From Myxococcales bacterium (GTDB taxonomy: Bacteria > Myxococcota > Myxococcia > Myxococcales > Anaeromyxobacteraceae): a stretch of DNA of 6,404 bases. The DNA is taken from positions 1 to 6,404 of the forward strand of contig JAJYAW010000171.1 in NCBI GenBank assembly GCA_021779335.1, given 5' to 3'. The stretch's first letter is position 1; every line of letters begins with the position of its first letter. The translations under genes and the position numbers were made by a program. Positions 1-5,443 of this stretch are shown in pieces. The notes below the pieces were generated by a model. It saw only the letters and a list, made by a program, of their open reading frames with translations, was not told the origin of the DNA and made no database searches.

Positions 1-43
1 GGGCGGGGGCGGCGCGAGCGCGCGCGGACGGATGTCACCAATC

Positions 44-53
44 GTCACGTGAC
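44..53. promoter_or_regulatory. Perfect 10-bp palindrome GTCACGTGAC, possible operator
   Basis: GTCACGTGAC reads the same on both strands. A further GTCAC half-site lies at 34-38, exactly 10 bp (one helical turn) upstream of the left half of the palindrome. Symmetric sites of this kind are typical of dimeric transcription factors, but I cannot assign it to a family. It lies about 245 bp upstream of the next start codon, so it could equally serve a divergent gene outside the window. Chance occurrence in GC-rich DNA is possible. Confidence 0.25.
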
Positions 54-166
54 CTCGACGCCGGTTTCGCCGCCGCGGCGCGCACCTGCGCGCCACATGA
101 GGACCTTCGGTGAACCAGGACCGGTGGTCGGCGCCATGCCGCGCGTCCGTGCGACCCCTCGCCGCG

Positions 167-199
167 CCCAGGGTGGCGCGCACCCCTGGGTCGCGCCAC
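167..199 (+). promoter_or_regulatory. Two overlapping, mutually exclusive hairpins in the leader of the YwiC-like gene
   Basis: Hairpin A pairs CCCAGGGTG (167-175) with CACCCCTGGG (181-190), with one bulged C and a GCGCG loop. Hairpin B pairs GTGGCGCG (173-180) perfectly with CGCGCCAC (192-199) around an 11-nt loop. They share bases 173-180, so only one can form at a time. This resembles the geometry of a switchable leader, but no U-tract or masked ribosome binding site goes with it, and the start codon is about 100 nt downstream. Confidence 0.2.
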
Positions 200-286
200 G
201 GCGCGCGGCCGACTCCAGCGAGCGGCATGGCCCCGGTGGGACGCGGTCGCGGTGCGGCGTGCGGTCGCACCCGGAGCCTGCTAATC

Positions 287-292
287 AAGGGG
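287..292 (+). promoter_or_regulatory. Ribosome binding site of the YwiC-like gene
   Basis: AAGGGG stands 4 nt before the ATG at 297. The spacing is slightly short, but it is the only purine-rich stretch here that fits, and it supports the ATG at 297 as the start. The next in-frame ATG, at residue 38, would remove the conserved EHGAW motif. Confidence 0.5.
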
Positions 293-296
293 CTGG

Positions 297-1133
297 ATGA
301 ACGCCCCCGTCCCGACCGTCCCGACCGCGCCGACCGCCGCGCCGGCGCCGGCCCCCCGCCCCCGCTCGCTCCTCCCGGCCGAGCACGGCGCCTGGGGGCA
401 GCTCGCCATGCCCCTCCTGTCGGCGCTGGCGCTCGGCGCACCCTCGGCCGCCGCCCTGCTCCTCGCCGCCGCCACCGTGCTCGCCTTCCTGGCCCACGAG
501 CCGTGGCTGGTGGTGCTGGGCCACCGCGGCGCGCGCGCCCGCGCCGAGGCGGGCGAGCGGGCGGGGCGGGTCATGTGGCGGCTCCTGGGCGCCGCGGCGG
601 TCAGCGGCCTGGCCGGCGTCTGGCTGGCCCCGCCGGCGGCGCGGCTGGCCCTGGTGGTCCCGGCGGCGCTGGCGGCCGCGGTGGTGGCCTTCGTGCTCGC
701 GAGGCGGGAGCGGACCGTCCCGGGCGAGCTCACCGTGGTCTCGGCGCTCGCCTCCTCCGGCCTCGCCGTCGCCCTGGCCGGCGGCGCCAGCCCCACCGCC
801 GCGGCGGCGGCCACGCTGACCTGGGTGCTGGCCTTCGCCTCGTCGGTCTTCGCGGTCCAGGTCGTGCTGGTGCGGGCGCGCTCCCGGGGCGAGGAGGAGC
901 ACGGCGGGCGCAACGCGCTGCTGGCCTTGCTCGTCGCCGGCGGCGGCTCCGCGGCGGGCCTGGCCGCCGGCCTCGGCTGGGCCGTGCCGGCCGCGGTGGC
1001 CCCGACCGCCCTCCTCTCCCTGGTGGTCTGCCTGGCGCCCTTCTCGGCGCGGCAGCTCCGGACCCTGGGGTGGGGGCTGGTGGCGGCGACCTCGTCCTCG
1101 CTCGCCCTCCTGGTCTGGCTGCTGCGCGCCTGA
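297..1133 (+). CDS. YwiC-like family integral membrane protein, function unknown
   Basis: The product has 278 residues. It starts with a Pro/Ala-rich tail (residues 1-23) that includes three tandem 9-bp units encoding VPT-VPT-APT. Next comes LLPAEHGAWGQLAMPLL at 25-41, which matches the (P)xEHGAW motif that defines YwiC-like proteins, followed by AHEPW at 67-70. From residue 36 to the end the protein is almost all hydrophobic, with about eight or nine membrane segments (roughly 36-48, 50-66, 96-111, 116-135, 145-162, 168-192, 206-226, 230-249, 257-275). A charged loop RSRGEEEHGGRN lies at 195-206. There is no cleavable signal peptide, so an inner-membrane location is inferred. The family is named after Bacillus subtilis ywiC, which lies near nitrate-respiration genes, but its reaction is not known. 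The gene stands alone here, facing the purB operon, and its TGA stop is one base from the purB stop. The family call is from motif recognition; any function would be a guess. Confidence 0.75.
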   Translation: MNAPVPTVPTAPTAAPAPAPRPRSLLPAEHGAWGQLAMPLLSALALGAPSAAALLLAAATVLAFLAHEPWLVVLGHRGARARAEAGERAGRVMWRLLGAAAVSGLAGVWLAPPAARLALVVPAALAAAVVAFVLARRERTVPGELTVVSALASSGLAVALAGGASPTAAAAATLTWVLAFASSVFAVQVVLVRARSRGEEEHGGRNALLALLVAGGGSAAGLAAGLGWAVPAAVAPTALLSLVVCLAPFSARQLRTLGWGLVAATSSSLALLVWLLRA

Positions 1134-1134
1134 G

Positions 1135-2451
1135 CTACGCCCCGAAGACGCGCGCGAAGATCGTGTCCACGTGCTTCAGGTGGTACTCGAGCGCGAAGCA
1201 GGCGTCGATCTCGGCGTCGCCGAGGAGGCGCGACACCTCCCCGTCCCGCTTGAGCGCGGTCCGGAAGTCCACCTGCTCCTCCCAGACCTTCATGGCGTTG
1301 CGCTGGACGTAGACGTACGCCTCCTGCCGGGCCACGCCCTTGCCCACCAGCGCCAGCAGCACCCGCTGCGCCTCGTAGAGGCCGCCGGTCTGGTCCAGGT
1401 TCTGCTGCATGCGGGCCGGGTAGACCCGCAGGTTCTCGATCATGCCGGCGAAGCGGTGCAGGCTGAAGTCCAGGGTGATGGTGGCGTCCGGCCCGATGAC
1501 CCGCTCCACCGAGGAGTGGCTGATGTCGCGCTCGTGCCAGAGCGCCACGTCCTCCAGCGCCGCCAGGGCCCAGCCGCGCAGCAGGCGGGCCATGCCGGTC
1601 AGGTTCTCGGAGAGGATGGGGTTGCGCTTGTGCGGCATGGCCGACGAGCCCTTCTGGCCCGCCGTGAACGGCTCCTCCGCCTCGCGCACCTCGGTCCGCT
1701 GCAGGTGGCGCACCTCGGTGGCGTGCTGCTCCAGCGTGGCGCCGCAGAGCGCCAGCGCCGCGAAGTACTCGGCGTGCCGGTCGCGGTTGACGACCTGCGT
1801 GGCCGCCGCCTCGCCGCCGGCCAGGCCGAGCCGCTCCATCACGAAGGCCTCGACCCTGGGGTCGACGTTGGCGAAGGTGCCCACCGCGCCGGAGATCTTG
1901 CCGACCGCCACCGTCCGGCCGGCCGCCGCCAGCGCGGCCCGGCGGCGCTGCCAGGCGTCGTACCAGCCGGCCAGCTTGAGGCCGAAGGTGACCGGCTCGG
2001 CGTGGATGCCGTGGCTGCGCCCCATCATCGGGGTCCGCTTGTGCTCCAGCGCCCGCTGCTTCACCGCCGCCAGCACCCGGTCGACGCCGCCCAGCAGGAG
2101 CGCGGTGGCCTCCTTGAGCTGCACCGCCAGGGTGGTGTCGAGGACGTCGGAGGAGGTCATCCCCTTGTGGAGGTGGCGCGCCTCCGGGCCGCCCTTCTCC
2201 TCGGCCCAGGTGAGGAAGGCGATGACGTCGTGCTTGACCGTCTTCTCGACCTCCTCGATGCGGGCCACGTCGGCGGCGGTGATCTGGTAGCCGTCGAAGG
2301 TCCGCTTGAGCTTCTGCAGGTCCTCGGCCGGCACCTGGCCGAGCCCGACCATGGCCTCGCAGGCCAGCAGCTCCACGTCGAGCCAGATGCGGTAGCGCCG
2401 CTCGCCGGTCCAGATGCGCCCCATCTCGGCGCGGGTGTAGCGGGGGATCAT
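1135..2451 (-). CDS. purB: Adenylosuccinate lyase
   Basis: This cytoplasmic homotetramer of the fumarase/aspartase superfamily releases fumarate twice in purine metabolism: from SAICAR to give AICAR, and from adenylosuccinate to give AMP. The 438-residue product is close to the length of the Bacillus-type enzyme (about 430) and shorter than the E. coli type. The superfamily signature GSSAMPHKRNP is at 268-278 and carries the catalytic serine loop. GRSHGIHAEP at 144-153 contains the conserved catalytic histidine (His147), KHDVIAF at 73-79 contains the substrate-binding histidine (His74), and TSSDVLDT at 99-106 is the phosphate/substrate-binding segment. The N terminus MIPRYTR is typical of the family. 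The ATG has a strong Shine-Dalgarno sequence 5 nt away. It is the last gene of the minus-strand cluster, 25 bp after dut, so translation from the shared mRNA is likely. The stop is TAG, and no terminator follows before the converging gene. Confidence 0.97.
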   Translation of the reverse strand: MIPRYTRAEMGRIWTGERRYRIWLDVELLACEAMVGLGQVPAEDLQKLKRTFDGYQITAADVARIEEVEKTVKHDVIAFLTWAEEKGGPEARHLHKGMTSSDVLDTTLAVQLKEATALLLGGVDRVLAAVKQRALEHKRTPMMGRSHGIHAEPVTFGLKLAGWYDAWQRRRAALAAAGRTVAVGKISGAVGTFANVDPRVEAFVMERLGLAGGEAAATQVVNRDRHAEYFAALALCGATLEQHATEVRHLQRTEVREAEEPFTAGQKGSSAMPHKRNPILSENLTGMARLLRGWALAALEDVALWHERDISHSSVERVIGPDATITLDFSLHRFAGMIENLRVYPARMQQNLDQTGGLYEAQRVLLALVGKGVARQEAYVYVQRNAMKVWEEQVDFRTALKRDGEVSRLLGDAEIDACFALEYHLKHVDTIFARVFGA

Positions 2452-2456
2452 GTCGG

Positions 2457-2466
2457 TCCTCCTCCT
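2457..2466 (-). promoter_or_regulatory. Strong ribosome binding site of purB
   Basis: On the minus strand this reads AGGAGGAGGA, 5 nt before the purB ATG. It is a near-perfect anti-16S match and fixes the start. It lies inside the 25-bp gap after the dut stop, which indicates that purB is translated from a message shared with dut. Confidence 0.85.
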
Positions 2467-2476
2467 GTGTCGTGCC

Positions 2477-2929
2477 CTACCGTCCGGTCGACCCGAAGCC
2501 GCCGGCGCCGCGCCCGGTCTCCTCGAGCGCCTCCACCACCTCGAGCACCGCCCGGGTCACCGGCGCGACGACCAGCTGGGCGATCCGCTCGCCCCGCTCG
2601 AAGCTCACCCTCGCCTGGCCGTGGTTGACCAGGATGCACTTCACCTCGCCGCGGTAGTCCGCGTCGATCGTGCCCGGCGCGTTGAGGAGCGTCACGCCGT
2701 GCCTGGCCGCCAGGCCCGAGCGCGGCCGCACCTGCCCCTCGAAGCCGGGCGGGATCTCCAGGGCCAGGCCGGTGGCCACCAGGGCCCGCGCGCCGGGGTC
2801 CAGCGCCACCGGCTCGTCGGCCCTGAGATCCAGGCCGGCGGCCAGCTCGGTCTCGTAGCGCGGCAGCGGCAGCGGCTCGCCGCGCCCGCCCACCCTGGTC
2901 ACCCTCAGCACCACCGACCTGCCGCTCAT
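2477..2929 (-). CDS. dut: dUTP diphosphatase (dUTPase, trimeric family)
   Basis: The enzyme hydrolyses dUTP to dUMP and pyrophosphate, keeping uracil out of DNA and supplying dUMP for thymidylate synthesis. The 150-residue product has the usual length and all five trimeric dUTPase motifs: I, AGLDLRA at 31-37; II, RPRSGLA at 68-74; III, NAPGTIDADYRGEVK at 83-97, with the catalytic Asp89 and the deoxyribose-stacking Tyr92; IV, RGERIAQLV at 112-120; V, GRGAGGFGSTG at 139-149, the glycine-rich C-terminal arm whose Phe145 closes over the uracil. The motifs are intact, so the enzyme should be active as a cytoplasmic homotrimer. A GGAGGAG sequence 5 nt before the ATG fixes the start. It lies 75 bp after pnp and 25 bp before purB on the same strand. 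The stop is TAG. Confidence 0.97.
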   Translation of the reverse strand: MSGRSVVLRVTRVGGRGEPLPLPRYETELAAGLDLRADEPVALDPGARALVATGLALEIPPGFEGQVRPRSGLAARHGVTLLNAPGTIDADYRGEVKCILVNHGQARVSFERGERIAQLVVAPVTRAVLEVVEALEETGRGAGGFGSTGR

Positions 2930-2934
2930 GCGTG

Positions 2935-2941
2935 CTCCTCC
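2935..2941 (-). promoter_or_regulatory. Ribosome binding site of dut
   Basis: GGAGGAG on the minus strand, 5 nt before the dut ATG. The match is near-perfect and decides the start. Confidence 0.8.
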
Positions 2942-2951
2942 AGAAACGATG

Positions 2952-2985
2952 CGGGGCGGCGCGCCCTGGACAGGCGGCCGCCCCG
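2952..2985 (-). promoter_or_regulatory. Stem-loop between pnp and dut
   Basis: CGGGGCGGC (2952-2960) pairs perfectly with GCCGCCCCG (2977-2985), giving 9 GC-rich base pairs. Inside the loop a further 2 + 3 pairs can stack (2962-2963 with 2975-2976, and 2965-2967 with 2972-2974), leaving a GGAC tetraloop. On the minus strand the stem starts about 20 nt after the pnp stop and is followed by CATCGTTTCTG, which has only three consecutive U. This is too weak for a classical terminator, so it is more likely a partial attenuator or a 3' protective/processing stem that sets dut-purB levels relative to pnp. That role is inferred. Confidence 0.4.
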
Positions 2986-3004
2986 TGGTCCCGCCGGAGG
3001 CGGC

Positions 3005-5167
3005 CTAGGCCTTGGGCGCCTCGCCGGTCGGCGCGGCGGCCTTGCCGGCCGCGTCGGCCAGCGCCTCCTTGCGGGAGAGCCGGATCTTGCCGGCGCGGTC
3101 CACCGAGATGACCTTGACCATCACCTCGTCGCCCTCGGAGAGCACCTCGGAGACGCTCTTGACGCGCTTGTCGGAGAGCTCCGAGATGTGGATGAGGCCG
3201 TCGGTGCCCGGGAAGATCTCCACGAAGGCGCCGAACTCCGCGATCTTCCGGACCGTGCCGGTGTAGATGCGGCCGACCTCGGCCTCCTGCGTCAGGTTCT
3301 GGATCATCTTGATGGCCGCCAGCACGGCCTCCGCGTTGGAGGAGGCGATGGCGATCTGGCCGCTGTCCTCGATGTTGATGGAGCAGCCGGTGCGGGCGGT
3401 GATGTCCTTGATGACCTTGCCGCCGGGGCCGATGACGTTCTTGATGAACTCGGGGCGGATCTTGATGGTGGTGATGCGCGGGGCGTACTTGGAGACGTCG
3501 GCGCGGGGCGCGTCGATGGTCTTGGCCATCTCGCCGAGGATGTGCTTGCGGCCGGCGGCGGCCTGGTTGAGCGCCGCCTCCATGATCTGCCGCGTCACCC
3601 CGCCGATCTTGATGTCCATCTGGATGGAGGTGATGCCGGCGGCGGTGCCGCACACCTTGAAGTCCATGTCGCCGAGGTGGTCCTCGTCGCCCAGGATGTC
3701 GGAGAGGATGGCGATCTTCTCGCCCTCCTTGATGAGCCCCATGGCGATGCCGGCCACCGGCGCCTTGATGGGCACGCCGGCGTCGAGCAGCGCCAGCGAG
3801 CCGCCGCACACCGAGGCCATCGAGGACGAGCCGTTGGACTCCATGATGTCGGAGACCAGGCGGACCACGTAGGGGAACTTGGCGACGTCGTCCGGGAGCA
3901 CGGCCTTGAGGGCCCGCTCGGCCAGCACGCCGTGGCCGATCTCGCGGCGGCCGGCGCCGCGCAGGAACTTGCACTCGCCCACCGAGAAGGGCGGGAAGTT
4001 GTAGTGGAGCATGAACCGCTTGTAGGTCATGCCCGTCAGCCCCTCGATGCGCTGATCGTCGGTGCCGGTGCCGAGGGTGGCGCCCACCAGGGCCTGGGTC
4101 TCGCCGCGGGTGAAGAGCGCCGAGCCGTGCACGCGGGGCAGCAGCCCCACCTCGCAGGTGATCTTGCGGATGTCGGTCGTGCCGCGGCCGCCGATGCGCT
4201 TGCCCTCGTCGGTGATCATCTTGCGCATGTACTCGTACTTCACGTCCTCGTAGTAGCCCTTGATCTCCTTCTCGCGGAGCGCGAGGGCGGCGAGCCTGGC
4301 GGCGTCGCCGGCGGCCTCGTCCTTGAGGGCCTTGAGGAGCTCCTTCTTGATCTCCGAGAGCCGGCCGTAGCGGTCGTGCTTCTCGTGGCGGCCGTAGGCC
4401 TCCTTGACCTTCTCCCAGGTCAGCTGCTTGACCTTGGCCCGGAGCGCCTCGTCCGAGGTGGGCGGCTCGAAGGCCTTCTTCTGCTTGTTGCCCGACTTCT
4501 GGTGCAGCTCGAGCTGGGCGGCGATGAGCGGCTGCGCGGCGGCGTGGCCGAAGAGGAGCGCGTCGACCATGACGGCCTCGCTGACCTCCCGGGCCCCGCC
4601 CTCCACCATGGTGATGGCGTCCCGGGAGGCGGCCATGATGACGTCCAGGTCGCACTCGGCCCGCTGGGCCAGGGTGGGGTTGGCCACGAACTGGCCGTTG
4701 AGCCGGCCCACGCGCACGCCGGCGAACGGGCCGTTGAACGGCACGTCGGAGCACTGCAGGGCGGCCGAGGCGGCCGTCAGGGCCAGCACGTCGGTGTCGT
4801 TCTCCTGGTCGAAGGAGACCACCGTGGCGATGATCTGCGTCTCGTTGGCGTAGCCGTCGGGGAAGAGGGGCCGGCAGGAGCGGTCGATGATGCGGGAGAT
4901 GAGCGTCTCGCGCTCGGTGAGCCGCCCCTCGCGCTTGAAGTAGCTGCCCGGGATGCGGCCGGCGGCGTAGAGCTTCTCCTGGTAGTCGACGGTGAGGGGG
5001 AAGAAGTCGATCCCCTCCTTCTTCTCGTTGGCCGAGACGACCGTGACCAGCACGATGGACTCGCCCATGCGGGTCCAGATCGAGCCGTGGGCCTGCTTGG
5101 CCACCTTGCCGGTCTCGAGGGAGATGTCCTTGTCGCCGACCTTGGCGGTGACGGTGAACGGAGTCAT
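3005..5167 (-). CDS. pnp: Polynucleotide phosphorylase (polyribonucleotide nucleotidyltransferase)
   Basis: The enzyme degrades RNA 3' to 5' by phosphorolysis, releasing nucleoside diphosphates. It acts as a ring-shaped trimer, often with RNase E or helicases. The 720-residue product is near the usual length (about 700-720). Domains: first RNase PH-like domain at about 1-145, second core part to about 235, a charged all-helical linker at about 236-318, and second RNase PH domain at about 320-555. A KH domain with the GxxG loop in VIGPGGK follows at 565-615, then an S1 domain at about 630-700 (GTVRKIAEFGAFVEIFPG, GLIHISEL) and an Ala/Lys-rich tail. SYFKREGR at 75-82 is the FFRR-type RNA-binding loop, with Tyr and Lys as conservative changes. 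SNGSSSMASVCGG at 444-456 carries the phosphate-binding serines, and GDEDHLGDMDFK at 493-504 carries the metal-binding Asp494 and Asp500. All key residues are present. The ATG follows a Shine-Dalgarno sequence in AGGAAGAGGA. A 276-bp structured gap separates it from rpsO, where many bacteria autoregulate pnp. The stop is TAG. Confidence 0.98.
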   Translation of the reverse strand: MTPFTVTAKVGDKDISLETGKVAKQAHGSIWTRMGESIVLVTVVSANEKKEGIDFFPLTVDYQEKLYAAGRIPGSYFKREGRLTERETLISRIIDRSCRPLFPDGYANETQIIATVVSFDQENDTDVLALTAASAALQCSDVPFNGPFAGVRVGRLNGQFVANPTLAQRAECDLDVIMAASRDAITMVEGGAREVSEAVMVDALLFGHAAAQPLIAAQLELHQKSGNKQKKAFEPPTSDEALRAKVKQLTWEKVKEAYGRHEKHDRYGRLSEIKKELLKALKDEAAGDAARLAALALREKEIKGYYEDVKYEYMRKMITDEGKRIGGRGTTDIRKITCEVGLLPRVHGSALFTRGETQALVGATLGTGTDDQRIEGLTGMTYKRFMLHYNFPPFSVGECKFLRGAGRREIGHGVLAERALKAVLPDDVAKFPYVVRLVSDIMESNGSSSMASVCGGSLALLDAGVPIKAPVAGIAMGLIKEGEKIAILSDILGDEDHLGDMDFKVCGTAAGITSIQMDIKIGGVTRQIMEAALNQAAAGRKHILGEMAKTIDAPRADVSKYAPRITTIKIRPEFIKNVIGPGGKVIKDITARTGCSINIEDSGQIAIASSNAEAVLAAIKMIQNLTQEAEVGRIYTGTVRKIAEFGAFVEIFPGTDGLIHISELSDKRVKSVSEVLSEGDEVMVKVISVDRAGKIRLSRKEALADAAGKAAAPTGEAPKA

Positions 5168-5171
5168 GTGG

Positions 5172-5181
5172 TCCTCTTCCT
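5172..5181 (-). promoter_or_regulatory. Ribosome binding site of pnp
   Basis: The minus strand reads AGGAAGAGGA ending 4 nt before the ATG. Two purine cores (AGGA at each end) could pair with 16S rRNA. The site starts about 10 nt downstream of the 5191-5232 stem, so folding of that stem could affect access to it. Confidence 0.7.
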
Positions 5182-5190
5182 GAAAGGGTG

Positions 5191-5232
5191 GCCGGCGCGT
5201 CGGCGCCCGCTGCCCGGTTGGCCCGCGCCGGC
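5191..5232 (-). promoter_or_regulatory. Stem-loop just upstream of the pnp ribosome binding site
   Basis: GCCGGCGCG (5191-5199) and CGCGCCGGC (5224-5232) are perfect 9-bp inverted repeats with a 24-nt loop. The stem sits about 10 nt upstream of the pnp Shine-Dalgarno sequence in the mRNA. In E. coli the pnp leader folds into a stem-loop cut by RNase III and then attacked by PNPase itself, so a stem here is a candidate for comparable autocontrol. No sequence homology is claimed, and the role is inferred from position. Confidence 0.4.
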
Positions 5233-5250
5233 AAGCGCCCTGGGGGGCCT

Positions 5251-5270
5251 GGAAGAGGTGCCTCTGTTCC
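5251..5270 (-). promoter_or_regulatory. Small imperfect hairpin in the pnp leader
   Basis: On the minus strand GGAA-CA-GAG pairs with CTC-TTCC around a GCAC loop: 4 + 3 pairs with a bulged CA. It directly follows the larger 5273-5309 stem-loop in the transcript, so together with 5191-5232 it makes a chain of three stems ahead of pnp. On its own it is weak. Confidence 0.25.
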
Positions 5271-5272
5271 TC

Positions 5273-5309
5273 ACTCCGGGGCCCCTCGGCGGCGGAGGGG
5301 CGGCGGAGT
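5273..5309 (-). promoter_or_regulatory. Long stem-loop in the rpsO-pnp gap, candidate RNase III-type element
   Basis: The outer arms ACTCCG (5273-5278) and CGGAGT (5304-5309) pair over 6 bp. After a symmetric 2x2 internal loop (5279-5280 against 5302-5303), GCCCCTC (5281-5287) pairs with GAGGGGC (5295-5301) over 7 bp, closing a 7-nt loop. The 13 paired positions are perfect. A nearly continuous double-stranded stem with a small internal loop in the pnp leader resembles, in architecture and place, the RNase III-processed pnp leader of E. coli. Only the base pairing is seen; processing is inferred. Confidence 0.4.
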
Positions 5310-5311
5310 CG

Positions 5312-5338
5312 GAAACGGAGGCGCGCCTGACAGGTTCC
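5312..5338 (-). promoter_or_regulatory. Weak candidate promoter for pnp, ECF-sigma-like
   Basis: The minus strand has GGAACC (5333-5338) and CGTTTC (5312-5317) separated by 15 nt. GGAAC-type -35 boxes with CGT-type -10 boxes are typical of ECF sigma factor promoters. A start near 5305 would fall inside the outer arm of the 5273-5309 stem and disrupt its full folding, which argues against both being functional together. No sigma-70-like pair was found in the gap. Confidence 0.12.
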
Positions 5339-5377
5339 CCGAAGGCCCGTGTCGCGCGGGGTGCTTCGGCCGCGCCG

Positions 5378-5395
5378 CCGGCCGGTCCGGGCCGG
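5378..5395 (-). repeat. Short GC inverted repeat in the rpsO-pnp gap
   Basis: CCGGCC (5378-5383) pairs with GGCCGG (5390-5395) around a 6-nt loop. It could form a small hairpin but is the kind of palindrome expected by chance in this base composition. Confidence 0.2.
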
Positions 5396-5403
5396 AGGCG
5401 CGA

Positions 5404-5431
5404 GCGCCCCGGCCAGGCTGGCCCGGGGCGC
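5404..5431 (-). promoter_or_regulatory. Strong hairpin directly after rpsO, no U-tract
   Basis: GCGCCCCGG (5404-5412) pairs with CCGGGGCGC, interrupted by one bulged C (5422), and CCA (5413-5415) with TGG (5419-5421), closing a GGC loop. About 12 base pairs, nearly all GC, start 12 nt after the rpsO stop. The sequence after the stem on the minus strand is TCGCGCCTCC, without a run of U, so it is not a canonical intrinsic terminator. E. coli has the t1 attenuator at the equivalent place between rpsO and pnp. A role as 3' protector, processing site or pause-type attenuator is inferred. Confidence 0.45.
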
Positions 5432-5443
5432 CGGAGCTGCGTG

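Larger units (their letters stand above)
1..296. other. Non-coding region upstream of the YwiC-like gene
   Basis: I see no convincing gene in this stretch. A plus-strand open frame from the GTG at 49 to a TGA at 298-300 exists, but it has no Shine-Dalgarno sequence, mixed third codon positions and a Pro/Arg/Ala-rich product typical of random GC-rich DNA. The region holds a perfect 10-bp palindrome (44-53) and two overlapping inverted repeats (167-190 and 173-199), described separately. No good -35/-10 pair could be recognised. It probably contains the promoter and leader of the downstream gene, and perhaps control sites for a gene to the left of the window. Confidence 0.6.

Noticed and set aside
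11..27. Alternating CG tract as possible Z-DNA
   Set aside because: The uninterrupted alternation is only about nine bases, too short to mean anything in this base composition.
49..300. A small plus-strand gene ending in an ATGA overlap with the YwiC-like start
   Set aside because: The overlap is attractive, but the GTG start has no Shine-Dalgarno sequence, the third codon positions lack the strong G/C bias of real genes here, and no motif is visible.
110..1312. A plus-strand open frame of about 400 codons overlapping the YwiC-like gene in another frame
   Set aside because: The product is Arg/Pro/Gly/Ala low complexity, while the overlapping frame gives a coherent membrane protein with a family motif and a ribosome binding site.
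1171..2628. A plus-strand open frame of about 485 codons opposite purB
   Set aside because: It lies antisense to an intact purB with all catalytic motifs. No ribosome binding site or domain supports it.
2448..5234. A minus-strand open frame of about 928 codons overlapping pnp and dut in another frame
   Set aside because: The product is Arg/Gly/His-rich low complexity in a shifted frame of pnp and has no motifs. It is an artefact of few stop codons in GC-rich DNA.
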